From assembly GCF_000377505.1 (NCBI RefSeq), contig NZ_KB898195.1, positions 1-64,000 on the forward strand: a stretch of 64,000 nucleotides of DNA. The letters run 5' to 3'. Below, piece after piece: positions 52,860 to 61,048 of the stretch (the stretch's first letter is position 1; every line of letters starts with the position of its first letter). The position numbers and the translations under genes are program-made. The stretch comes from Paenibacillus massiliensis 2301065 = DSM 16942 (GTDB taxonomy: Bacteria > Bacillota > Bacilli > Paenibacillales > Paenibacillaceae). The notes under the pieces were generated by a model. It was given only the letters and a program-made list of their open reading frames with translations. It searched no databases and was not told the origin of the DNA.

Positions 52860-54059
52860 TCAGACCGATTGACTCGCTCGTGCACGTTGCTGATCCAGTA
52901 AGCGACTGCGGAAGAGCGGTAATACCGATGCCCCGAACCGTTCCGCCTCCTCCAGATGGGGGTAGCCGGACAGAATGAAGGTAGACACACCCAGTTCAAC
53001 GTATTCCAGCAAGCGGTCTGTGATCTGCTCGGCAGTACCTACAATCAGGATGGCCCCGCCTGATCGAACCACAGACAGGCCTGTCCACAGGTTAGGCCCT
53101 GCCATGAAACGTTGCTTCGCTGTGATCTCCCGCAGCTCGTTCTGTCTACGCTGGTTGGTGGCGTCAGTCTCGCTGAAGGCTTTACTGGCTTGTTCTATCG
53201 CTTCAGCAGGTACCTTGCTGATGATATCCCAAGCGGCTTCCCAAGCCTCCTCCTCTGTATCTCTCACCAGCACCTGTGCACGCATGCCATAGCGTAGATC
53301 GCGAGCACGTCCCGTCTCCCGCTGCAGCTCTGTCCGAATCTCCTCCATCTCGGTAATCTGCTCCCGAATCCAATCCTGCGGCTCACCCCACATTAGGAAG
53401 GTGTCTGCATATTCTGCTGCCATGCGCTTGGCTATTCGGGAGCTGCCGCCCAGGTAAAATGGCGGATGCGGTGACTGGAGTGTCTCCGGCATTCCGACAG
53501 GTCCATGGAACTGATAATACTTCCCTTCGAAGTCTTCAGTTGAAGGCTCTCCCGCACTCGCTAACTTCGCGAACTCCGAATCATTCATCCCCTTGGACGC
53601 TGACCATGCCCGCTGGATGACCTCCATATATTCACCCGCACGGATGTAACGCTCATCATGCGCATGGGCGAGCGGATCACCCAGCTCCTCCAGATCACGC
53701 ACCGAGCTGCCTGTGACGACATTTATCATGGCACGACCACCAGATAGCTGATCCAGCGCCGCTCCCATGCGAGCTGCCAGTACAGGCGCTACCAAGCCTG
53801 GTCGAATAGCAACCAATGGCCTCAGTGTAGAGGTATGACTGGCTATAGCTGATCCCACTACCCAGGCATCCAGACAAGCCCCACCTGTCGGAATCAGTAC
53901 AAAGTCACAGCCACCCTGCTCCGCTGCCTGAGCTACTTTAATCAGATACTCCAGCGTAGGCTGTCTTTCTGGCTCGATCCCTACATATCTTCCATCTCCT
54001 GCCGTTGGCAGAAACCAGCCAAAACGAATCTCCTCCTGTTCAGACACATGTACGTTCAT
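52860..54059 (-). CDS. LLM class flavin-dependent monooxygenase (SsuD-like)
   Basis: 399-aa luciferase-like TIM-barrel enzyme. RFGWFLPTAGDGRYVGI at the start, TSTLRPLVAIRPGLVAPVLAARM, SGGRAMINVVTGS and the C-terminal half with the VELGVSTFILSGYPHLEEA ending resemble FMNH2-dependent alkanesulfonate monooxygenase SsuD and its relatives. Probably desulfonates an alkane- or other sulfonate in the cytosol with reduced FMN. ATG at 54059 has AAAGGAAG 8 nt upstream. It is divergent from an AraC regulator gene and upstream of a sugar-type importer; SsuABC genes are not seen. Confidence 0.9.
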   Translation of the reverse strand: MNVHVSEQEEIRFGWFLPTAGDGRYVGIEPERQPTLEYLIKVAQAAEQGGCDFVLIPTGGACLDAWVVGSAIASHTSTLRPLVAIRPGLVAPVLAARMGAALDQLSGGRAMINVVTGSSVRDLEELGDPLAHAHDERYIRAGEYMEVIQRAWSASKGMNDSEFAKLASAGEPSTEDFEGKYYQFHGPVGMPETLQSPHPPFYLGGSSRIAKRMAAEYADTFLMWGEPQDWIREQITEMEEIRTELQRETGRARDLRYGMRAQVLVRDTEEEAWEAAWDIISKVPAEAIEQASKAFSETDATNQRRQNELREITAKQRFMAGPNLWTGLSVVRSGGAILIVGTAEQITDRLLEYVELGVSTFILSGYPHLEEAERFGASVLPLFRSRLLDQQRARASQSV

Positions 54060-54122
54060 ATGACACGCTTCCTTTCCTGAAACATTCTTTTTATAAACCA
54101 ATAATTTCAGTTGGAATAATAA

Positions 54123-54152
54123 GTATTAGTATCATAGCAATCCATTTGTCAA
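54123..54152 (-). promoter_or_regulatory. candidate promoter of the monooxygenase gene
   Basis: Minus strand: perfect -35 TTGACA (54147-54152), 18-bp spacer, weak -10 TAATAC (54123-54128). Confidence 0.4.
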
Positions 54153-54224
54153 TGATCCATGTCATTAAGCGTTGATTTTTTTTGTCTATTTGTGGTCAAT
54201 TCAAATTCGATTTTATACAAATTC

Positions 54225-54254
54225 TTGAATATCTACAAAACCCACCTGTATAAT
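54225..54254 (+). promoter_or_regulatory. promoter of the AraC-family gene
   Basis: TTGAAT (54225-54230), 18-bp spacer, perfect TATAAT (54249-54254), about 34 bp before the ATG. Confidence 0.7.
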
Positions 54255-54287
54255 TGGTTATAAAAACACGGCGAAGAGGTGCTCTTG

Positions 54288-55160
54288 ATGACAGAACTGA
54301 TGAAAGAGGATCACCATGAGTTTCTGGATATCATTTTCTTCACTCCATCCGACTTCGAGAAAGCTAGTGGCGCCTGGCCCATACGAATTGGCCAGAATAT
54401 TGCCAAACCCAATTATCATATCGGGCCACGCACCAGTCCTTACTATTACTTGCTCTTCATTCTGGAGGGTGCAGGAACCTTCTATCAGGACGGACAGGTC
54501 TATTCATTGCGTCCGCGTGATATATTTTGCCTTTTCCCGCATGTGACCCATGAATATGTGACTGATCCAGATGCTCCGCTTCGCAAAATCTTCATGGCCT
54601 TCGATGGCGAGCTCGCCCCACAGCTGCTGTCCCGAGTCGGACTAACGCCAGAGTCGCCTCATCGCACCGGTGTGCTCACCTCCGAGATGGCAAACGGAAT
54701 GCGTTCATTCATGGAGGAAGCCAGACCTACTGTCGAGCAGGAGCGTGACCTGGGGAGACTCATGCGCTTTCTGGGCATTTTCGACTGCATGACCAAATAT
54801 TCACCAGCTGGTACCCTTCCTGCTGGCGAGGGAACACCATGGCTGCAGAAGGGAAAGGAATACATGGATATTCATTTTGCAGGCGGCATTACTGTCGAAG
54901 GTGTCTCTACCTATGCCGGGGTGGACCGTACCCATTTTACGAAGCAATTCCGCAAGAGCTATGGGCTGTCTCCCATGCAATACATTCAGCGTCTGAAAAT
55001 GAATCAAGCGAGACGCCTACTGAACGAGACCACGCTGTCTCTAACCGAGATCGCCCATACGGTAGGTTATCCGGATTTGTTCTCCTTCTCCAAGGCTTTC
55101 AAAAGAATGGTAGGACTGTCTCCCAATCGGTACCGTAAGTTGGAGCAGAACGGGAGTTAG
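54288..55160 (+). CDS. AraC family transcriptional regulator
   Basis: 290-aa regulator. N-terminal AraC-type cupin domain (about 30-150; LLFILEGAGTFYQDGQVYSLR and CLFPHVTHEYV). C-terminal double HTH (about 190-288; GVSTYAGVDRTHFTKQFRKS, then ITVSL-type helix with TLSLTEIAHTVGYPDLFSFS and GLSPNRYR). The effector is unknown. Divergent from the SsuD-like gene, so it may control that gene and the nearby ABC operon. ATG at 54288 (AGAGG 8 nt upstream) is preferred over an earlier in-frame GTG. Confidence 0.92.
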   Translation: MTELMKEDHHEFLDIIFFTPSDFEKASGAWPIRIGQNIAKPNYHIGPRTSPYYYLLFILEGAGTFYQDGQVYSLRPRDIFCLFPHVTHEYVTDPDAPLRKIFMAFDGELAPQLLSRVGLTPESPHRTGVLTSEMANGMRSFMEEARPTVEQERDLGRLMRFLGIFDCMTKYSPAGTLPAGEGTPWLQKGKEYMDIHFAGGITVEGVSTYAGVDRTHFTKQFRKSYGLSPMQYIQRLKMNQARRLLNETTLSLTEIAHTVGYPDLFSFSKAFKRMVGLSPNRYRKLEQNGS

Positions 55161-55422
55161 CGCAGCCTGCTCTGTTAATAAACCCGTCACGAAGTCATCT
55201 GTCCAAGATCGCTCAAGTCATTCGCACAAGGTCGCTGAATTCATATTTGCTCTCCTCGAGACACTCTCCCTCTTTTACTCAGGATGACACAGAACGCTCT
55301 AAGCCCATTTCCTACTCGCTTGTCACTTTCAGCTTATATTCAGTGGGCACTTAGAGAGAATTCATATACACAGGCTAGAATGACCTTGTAAGACAATCCA
55401 TGACTGAAGGGCGGAAGTAAAG
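55161..55422. other. intergenic region without recognised elements
   Basis: 262 bp between the AraC gene and the secreted repeat protein. No ORF, strong promoter or hairpin was recognised; a promoter for the secreted protein must lie here. Confidence 0.4.
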
Positions 55423-56262
55423 ATGAACAAACATACAACGAAGCGCAAAAATACCAAGCAAATTCTCCTCGCAGGAACTATGGCAGCTGCTCTATTCGCA
55501 GGTGGTACGATCTGGTCTGCTCAAGGAGCACAGGCAGCGACGGCCAGCGCCACAAGCGCAACCGGCAACAAGCAGGCTCAGGCTCAAGGCGCTCAAGCAC
55601 CTGAAGGACGTGGCGGCTTGGGGCACTTCGGCAATCAAGGCTTGTCCACGCAACTGCAGGGCTGGCTCTCCCTTGACAGCACTACACTGGAAAGTAAGCT
55701 GAAAGACAAATCCCTGGCCGAGATTGCAGCAGAGCAAGGCGTGGACAGTGCAGCCTTGAAGACGAAGATCGCTACTTGGCTGGAGAATAATCAATCCACA
55801 GACCGTCCAGCAAATGTGAACAAGACCGGAGACACGACGACGAAGGACGCAGCAAAGGCTCCAAACTATACCGAGCTTGCTGGCAAGCTCCTGGAGAGCA
55901 AGGGAAGCTTCAAGGCTGACGGTCCGGGAGAAGGTGGTAAAGGAGGCATGTTCGCCAACAATACAGAGCTGGCAGCATTGCTCGGCTTGACACAGGACGA
56001 GCTAAGCAAAGCACTGCAATCCGATAAATCCCTTGCAAGCATTGCCACAGCCCAAGGTGTGGATGTGAACAAGGTGATCAGCCTGCTAGTCTCCCAAATG
56101 TCGCAAAAGACCGCTGATCGCCCGGCTAACGACACAGCTAACGGCTCTGCCGACAAGAGCAAGCCAGCACCTTCAGCTGACGATCTGAAGAGCCTTGTCA
56201 CCAAGCTGGTGAACGGCGAGCAGCCAGCCAGACCAGACAATGCTGCACCGAAGACTCAGTAA
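55423..56262 (+). CDS. secreted protein with two SLAxIAxxQGVD repeats
   Basis: 279-aa exported protein. Signal peptide about 1-39 (ILLAGTMAAALFAGGTIWSA, cleavage after AQA). Two similar helical segments at about 77-120 (LQGWLSLDSTTLESKLKDKS..LAEIAAEQGVD) and 182-228 (LGLTQDELSKALQSDKSLAS..IATAQGVD) form an internal repeat. They are linked by Gly/Asn/Asp/Pro-rich low-complexity stretches. A Thr/Ser/Gln/Ala-rich region sits near the N-terminus and an Asp/Ala/Pro tail at the end. No enzyme motif. I know no function; cell-wall or matrix role is possible. Weak SD (GGAAG, 6 nt before ATG). A strong hairpin follows. Confidence 0.8.
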   Translation: MNKHTTKRKNTKQILLAGTMAAALFAGGTIWSAQGAQAATASATSATGNKQAQAQGAQAPEGRGGLGHFGNQGLSTQLQGWLSLDSTTLESKLKDKSLAEIAAEQGVDSAALKTKIATWLENNQSTDRPANVNKTGDTTTKDAAKAPNYTELAGKLLESKGSFKADGPGEGGKGGMFANNTELAALLGLTQDELSKALQSDKSLASIATAQGVDVNKVISLLVSQMSQKTADRPANDTANGSADKSKPAPSADDLKSLVTKLVNGEQPARPDNAAPKTQ

Positions 56263-56321
56263 TAAGATTGAATTTTTGAATTTATAGTTGGCTATACCCG
56301 CACACCCACAACTGGAACATA

Positions 56322-56376
56322 CCAAAAGGTCGAAGATGGACTCTGTTCGAGTGCAAATCTTCGACCTTTTGGTTTC
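56322..56376 (+). terminator. strong intrinsic terminator, bidirectional
   Basis: Perfect 16-bp arms CCAAAAGGTCGAAGAT / ATCTTCGACCTTTTGG around a 19-nt loop that contains a small inner hairpin. TTTCC follows on the plus strand. It lies between the secreted protein gene and the convergent small ORF of the pyrimidine operon, so it probably ends both. Confidence 0.85.
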
Positions 56377-56380
56377 CAAG

Positions 56381-56414
56381 TCTATGGAGTTTCCGAGTCT
56401 ATGGAGTTTCGGAG
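56381..56414 (+). repeat. 17-bp tandem repeat (2 copies)
   Basis: TCTATGGAGTTTCCGAG followed directly by TCTATGGAGTTTCGGAG (one base differs), just after the terminator. Confidence 0.85.
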
Positions 56415-56479
56415 TTTCATCTAGATGCCCATTTTACTCGGTGCGAGCTTTTAATCCATATTTGATCGAACCGGGTGGA

Positions 56480-56707
56480 TCAGACTATTGGTACACAGGC
56501 CGCCCCACTCACCAGCAATGTGCCCAGATATTTGCGGGCATCCGCGGTACCCAGATGTACTGGCTCATGCTGGTCTGGATGTGCAGGTTGAATGAGCACC
56601 ACATCCGCTCCGTCCAACCCCTCCTGTACACTTCGGACCACATATCCCCTATTCAGCAGGTCATCTAATATTGCTCTTTCCGCTGCGAATTCCTCATAGG
56701 CAGACAT
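56480..56707 (-). CDS. small conserved-looking protein coupled to dihydropyrimidinase
   Basis: 75-aa ORF whose ATG shares its A with the TGA stop of the dihydropyrimidinase gene (TGATG), a strong sign of coupled translation. Sequence MSAYEEFAAERAILDDLLNR then GLDGADVVLIQPAHPDQHEP. No signal peptide or membrane helix; slightly acidic. I do not recognise the family. It is the last gene of the pyrimidine catabolic operon, before the terminator at 56322. It might be an accessory protein, but the coding evidence is the coupling alone. Confidence 0.55.
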   Translation of the reverse strand: MSAYEEFAAERAILDDLLNRGYVVRSVQEGLDGADVVLIQPAHPDQHEPVHLGTADARKYLGTLLVSGAACVPIV

Positions 56708-58218
56708 CAGATGATCCCCTCCTCTGTCGGAATCCGTTCAGGGACTCTGACCTGCTCCCCAATGCGAAAGGAGTCACGCCGCAGATAGGCCCCATATCCT
56801 GGAGTGCCCACAAATTGCTTGTCACGAATGACGAATTCACCACGCACCAGCACAGATACTGGCTCTCCGGTTACTTTCATCCCCTCAAACGCGCTGTAAT
56901 CCACCTTCATATGATGGGTCTGCGCCGAGAGTGTCCGCTCCTGATTAGGATCGAAAATGACCAAATCAGCGTCGCTGCCTACTGCAATAGTCCCCTTGCG
57001 CGGGAATAGTCCGAACAGGCGGGCACTGGCTGTCGAGATCATATCTACGAATTGATTCAGGGAAATCCGTCCCTTCCGCACTCCTTCCGAGTACAACAAG
57101 CTGAACCGATCCTCAATCATAGGTCCACCATTAGGAATTTTCGAAAAATCTCCGCGCCCTAGCTCCTTCTGCCCTTTGAAATGAAACGAGCATTGATCGG
57201 AGCCGATCGTCTGCAGACCGCCTGAGGCGAGCGCCGACCAGAGAACATCCTGATTCCAGGCTTCGCGCAGCGGAGGTGACCAGACATACTTCGCACCTTC
57301 AAAACTCGGCTTCTCCAGAGCTGATTGATCCAGCAGCAAATACTGCGGACAGGTCTCGCCGTATACACGCAGTCCCTTCTTGCGCGCCTCTTGTATTTTC
57401 CACGCCGCTTCCGCACAGGTCACATGGACTACATACAGCTGTGAATCTGCAAGCTCCGTCAGATAGGCGGCTCTGCCAGTTGCCTCCCCTTCCAGCTCCG
57501 GTGGACGAGTGAGCGCATGATAGATCGGCTCGGTCTTCCCGGCCGAGAGCGCTTCAGACACCAGGATGTCAATAACATCCCCGTTCTCGGCATGCACCAT
57601 GACTAGTGCTCCGTGCTTCCGCGCTACCTTCAGCGTCTGGTACAATGTACCGTCATCCGCTTGGAGCGTGTGCTTGTAGGCCATGAACACCTTGAACGAT
57701 GTAATGCCCTCCTTCTCCATGATCACGGGCAGTTCCTCAAGCACCTCCGCATTCAGCTCTGATACCATCAGATGGAATCCATAGTCAATGACCGCCTTGC
57801 CCAAGGCCTTGTCATGCCATCTCGCGACAGCCTTCTGCAGCGGCTCCCCCTTGTTCGTCAGGCAAAAGTCAATAATACTGGTCGTACCGCCAAAGGCCGC
57901 AGCCTTCGTGCCCGACGCAAAGTCATCGCAGGTTACAGTACCGCCAAAAGGCATATCCAGATGTGTATGAGGGTCGATCCCACCGGGAAATACGTAACAG
58001 CCCGAAGCATCAATGATCTCTGCCCCTTGGTCTTCAAGCCGCAGGCCAATCTCCACAATGATGCCACCATCCACTCGTATGTCTGCCTTATATGTGTCTA
58101 CCGCTGTGACAATGATTCCGTTACGAATGAGCTTGCCTATGCCCTTTTTTTCGTACCCGCTGTTATTGATGTTGCCATTGAAGCTATTGTTGCCGCCACT
58201 CGTGCCGTGATTACTCAT
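56707..58218 (-). CDS. hydA: dihydropyrimidinase / D-hydantoinase
   Basis: 503-aa amidohydrolase. Metal ligands GGIDPHTHLDMPFGG, carboxylated-Lys region GITSFKVFMAYKHT, HAENGD, and the ring-binding YVVHVTCAEAA are present. Opens the dihydropyrimidine ring (5,6-dihydrouracil to N-carbamoyl-beta-alanine). Unusual: the first about 24 residues are Ser/Gly/Asn-rich before the normal KLIRNGIIV beginning. The start codon overlaps preA's stop (ATGA), and CGGAGGTG is 8 nt upstream. It acts after PreTA and before the carbamoylase of the same operon. Confidence 0.95.
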   Translation of the reverse strand: MSNHGTSGGNNSFNGNINNSGYEKKGIGKLIRNGIIVTAVDTYKADIRVDGGIIVEIGLRLEDQGAEIIDASGCYVFPGGIDPHTHLDMPFGGTVTCDDFASGTKAAAFGGTTSIIDFCLTNKGEPLQKAVARWHDKALGKAVIDYGFHLMVSELNAEVLEELPVIMEKEGITSFKVFMAYKHTLQADDGTLYQTLKVARKHGALVMVHAENGDVIDILVSEALSAGKTEPIYHALTRPPELEGEATGRAAYLTELADSQLYVVHVTCAEAAWKIQEARKKGLRVYGETCPQYLLLDQSALEKPSFEGAKYVWSPPLREAWNQDVLWSALASGGLQTIGSDQCSFHFKGQKELGRGDFSKIPNGGPMIEDRFSLLYSEGVRKGRISLNQFVDMISTASARLFGLFPRKGTIAVGSDADLVIFDPNQERTLSAQTHHMKVDYSAFEGMKVTGEPVSVLVRGEFVIRDKQFVGTPGYGAYLRRDSFRIGEQVRVPERIPTEEGII

Positions 58219-59510
58219 GAAGATCGCACCTCCGCTTCACTAGATTCCCGGTTCAGCCCAGTCAACACTCGCTGACGCTCATTCCAGCTCATCGGTGGCC
58301 GTCCATGATTCACCTGCATCATCTCAATAGCCCCCTCCGCCGGACAGACGATAGAGCACAGATTGCAGCCTACACAATCCTCCTCCCGTACCTGCACATA
58401 CGAGCGACCTGCTTCATCTCTCAACAAATCAATGCACTGATGCGAGGTGTCCTCGCATGCAATATGGCATTTGTTGCAGTGAATACAATGCTCCTGATGA
58501 ATTCGGGCAACCACCTGATAATTGAGGTCCAGATCGCCCCAATTGGAATAACGGGGGACCGATTGGCCTACGATGTCCATAACCGAGGCAATCCCCTTGT
58601 CATCCAGATAGTTATTCAGACCATCGATCATCTCGCTGACGATCCGAAAGCCATGATGCATCGCGGCTGTACATACCTGAACGCCAGAAGCCCCCATGAG
58701 CATGAACTCGACTGCATCCTGCCAGGAGGATACTCCCCCCATCCCAGAAATCGGCACGCTCACCTCTGGTGTGCGGGCGCACTCAGCTACCATATTCAGC
58801 GCGATGGGCTTCACCGCAGGTCCGCAATATCCGCCGTGCGCTCCTTTTCCCCCTACATGGGGAACGGTATTCCATGTGTCCAGGTCTACTCCGGCGAGAC
58901 TGTTAATTGTATTAATCATGCTGACGGCGTCCGCTCCACCCAACACCGCATGGCGGGCCACCACCGTAATGTCTGTAATATTGGGCGTTAGCTTCACAAT
59001 GACCGGCGTCTGTGCTACTTCCTTCACCCAATACGTCTGCATCTCCACCAGATCTGGCTGCTGCCCAGAGGCTGCTCCCATGCCCCGCTCAGCCATGCCA
59101 TGAGGACATCCAAAGTTCAGCTCCAATCCATCTACACCCACATCCTCCACTCGCTTCACGATCTCATGCCATTTCTCACGCTTTGGCTCCACCATCAATG
59201 ACACAACCAGCGCACGATCCGGAAAAAGACGCTTCGTCTCTCGAATCTCCCGCAGATTCACTTCAACCGGTCTGTCGGAGATCAGCTCAATATTATTGAA
59301 GCCTGCCACGCGCTGTCCCTTGAAATGCACCGCCGCGAAGCGGGAGGAGGTATTGATGATCGGATCTCCAAGCGTCTTCCAGACGGCCCCACCCCATCCT
59401 GCTTCAAAGGCTCGCTGCACCTGATATCCAGTATTGGTGGGCGGTGCCGAGGCCAGCCAAAAGGGATTCGGTGAACGGATTCCTGCCAGATTGATGCTCA
59501 AGTCTGCCAT
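58215..59510 (-). CDS. preA: NAD-dependent dihydropyrimidine dehydrogenase subunit PreA
   Basis: 431-aa subunit. FMN-binding TIM barrel of the DHOD family, starting MADLSINLAGIRSPNPFWLASAPP, with GLELNFGCPHGM and ISGMGGVSSWQDAVEFMLMGA. The C-terminal ferredoxin domain holds two 4Fe-4S clusters: CIHCNKCHIACEDTSHQC and CVGCNLCSIVCP. With PreT it reduces uracil or thymine with NADH. ATG at 59510 has AAAGGAG 7 nt upstream. The 162-bp gap to the preT gene is unusually long for this operon. Confidence 0.96.
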   Translation of the reverse strand: MADLSINLAGIRSPNPFWLASAPPTNTGYQVQRAFEAGWGGAVWKTLGDPIINTSSRFAAVHFKGQRVAGFNNIELISDRPVEVNLREIRETKRLFPDRALVVSLMVEPKREKWHEIVKRVEDVGVDGLELNFGCPHGMAERGMGAASGQQPDLVEMQTYWVKEVAQTPVIVKLTPNITDITVVARHAVLGGADAVSMINTINSLAGVDLDTWNTVPHVGGKGAHGGYCGPAVKPIALNMVAECARTPEVSVPISGMGGVSSWQDAVEFMLMGASGVQVCTAAMHHGFRIVSEMIDGLNNYLDDKGIASVMDIVGQSVPRYSNWGDLDLNYQVVARIHQEHCIHCNKCHIACEDTSHQCIDLLRDEAGRSYVQVREEDCVGCNLCSIVCPAEGAIEMMQVNHGRPPMSWNERQRVLTGLNRESSEAEVRSS

Positions 59511-59672
59511 AAGCAAGCTCCTTTCGGTTACAGTAGTATATAGATAGAGCTGAAAATACTAAGAGTCTGGGTCCGCATGATGTACAGATTCGCACGATAC
59601 ACCAGTCCACACGATACGTACATTCTCACTTGGTTCGGAACTTCTTCTGACCATCCCACACACCGTGATCCA

Positions 59673-61043
59673 TCATGCTGTACGTTCTGCCTGGCGACTT
59701 CCTTCCTGAATCAGCGCACGGGCTGCCTGCTTTCCTTGCTCTGCTGCAGATACCACCATAGCCTCTCCCTGTCCTGCACCGAAGACAATGTCTCCTGCGG
59801 CATACACCTTGGGATGTGAGGTTCGGTAGGTATCCGGGTCCACTCGTACAACGCCACGATCATGCGCAAGCCCCATCTTGTCAATTATGCTCAGCTGCCG
59901 CTCCTGACCAATTGCTGTCACTACAGCATCCACCGGCATTAGAAAAGTCGATCCCTCTATTGGACGCGGCACTCTCCGCCCATCAGCTCCAGGCTCCTCT
60001 GTGAGCTGCATTCGCACACACTCCAGTCCTGTCACCTGCCCCTTCCCATCACCCACGATACGCACCGGCGCGGTCAGCCAATCGAATTCGACACCCTCCT
60101 GCCGGGCAAATCGGTATTCAAAGGCATACGCCGTCATCTCTTCGCGTGTACGCCGATAGACCATCCTCACCTGCTCTGCTCCCAAACGAACGGAGGTTGT
60201 AGCCGCATCGACAGCTGTATTCCCTGCCCCGATAACTGCTACACGCTTTCCCTGAAAATGTAGTGGTGACCGCCCATTCTTCGTACTCTCTACCAGTTCA
60301 ATTGCATCGTACACTCCACCCAGCTGCTCACCCTCAATCCCTAATGGAGGAACATAGCCCATCCCGGCTGCCAGGATAATTGCATCATAATCGTCCAGAA
60401 GCTCAGCAACGGATATATCTCGTCCAACCTCGGTATTGGTCCGGAATTGTACACCCATGCTTTCTACCTGTTGAACCTCCCACAATGCAACGGCCCGGGG
60501 CAGACGAAAGGACACAATACCGTAGGTGTTCAAGCCGCCCGCAAGCGATCTTTTCTCAAACACGGTGACCTCATAGCCCTCTACAGCAAGCTCCTTCGCT
60601 GCAGCCAGGCCTGCGGGGCCACTCCCTATAACGGCGGCACGCAGACCGTTCGAATGACCCGCCCGAAACAGCTGATGTCCGCTCTGAATGGCCCAATCGG
60701 TAGCATAGCGCTGCAGCATCCCGATCTGTATCGGCTCCGAGCTGTGATTCAGCACACAGGCCCCCTCGCATAATTCCTCTGTGGGGCAGACACGTGCGCA
60801 GCTCGCACCGACTGGATTAGCATCCATAATCGTCTGGGAGGCCCCCTTCAGGTTCCCCGTCGCGATTCGATGAATGAAGGACGGAATATCGATACTGGTG
60901 GGACAAGCCTGAATGCAGGGAGCATCGTAGCAGTACAGACAACGATTAGATTCATCCTGGGCTGCGTGCGGCGTCATTCCGGGCTGTATTTCGGCAAAGG
61001 CATCCTCAAGCTGGGCATTCATCTCCATATCATTCATCTGCAT
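59673..61043 (-). CDS. preT: NAD(P)-dependent oxidoreductase PreT
   Basis: 456-aa partner of PreA. N-terminal Fe-S domain with CLYCYDAPCIQACP and CARVCPTEELCEGACV. FAD-binding AAVIGSGPAGLAAAKELAVEG, then a second NAD-binding fold VAVIGAGNTAVDAATTS. C-terminal AAGDIVFGAGQGEAMVVSAA. It passes electrons from NADH to PreA. AAGGAGG is 10 nt before ATG; an in-frame ATG two codons later exists. Follows the carbamoylase gene with a 5-bp gap. Confidence 0.95.
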   Translation of the reverse strand: MQMNDMEMNAQLEDAFAEIQPGMTPHAAQDESNRCLYCYDAPCIQACPTSIDIPSFIHRIATGNLKGASQTIMDANPVGASCARVCPTEELCEGACVLNHSSEPIQIGMLQRYATDWAIQSGHQLFRAGHSNGLRAAVIGSGPAGLAAAKELAVEGYEVTVFEKRSLAGGLNTYGIVSFRLPRAVALWEVQQVESMGVQFRTNTEVGRDISVAELLDDYDAIILAAGMGYVPPLGIEGEQLGGVYDAIELVESTKNGRSPLHFQGKRVAVIGAGNTAVDAATTSVRLGAEQVRMVYRRTREEMTAYAFEYRFARQEGVEFDWLTAPVRIVGDGKGQVTGLECVRMQLTEEPGADGRRVPRPIEGSTFLMPVDAVVTAIGQERQLSIIDKMGLAHDRGVVRVDPDTYRTSHPKVYAAGDIVFGAGQGEAMVVSAAEQGKQAARALIQEGSRQAERTA

Positions 61044-61048
61044 CAGGG

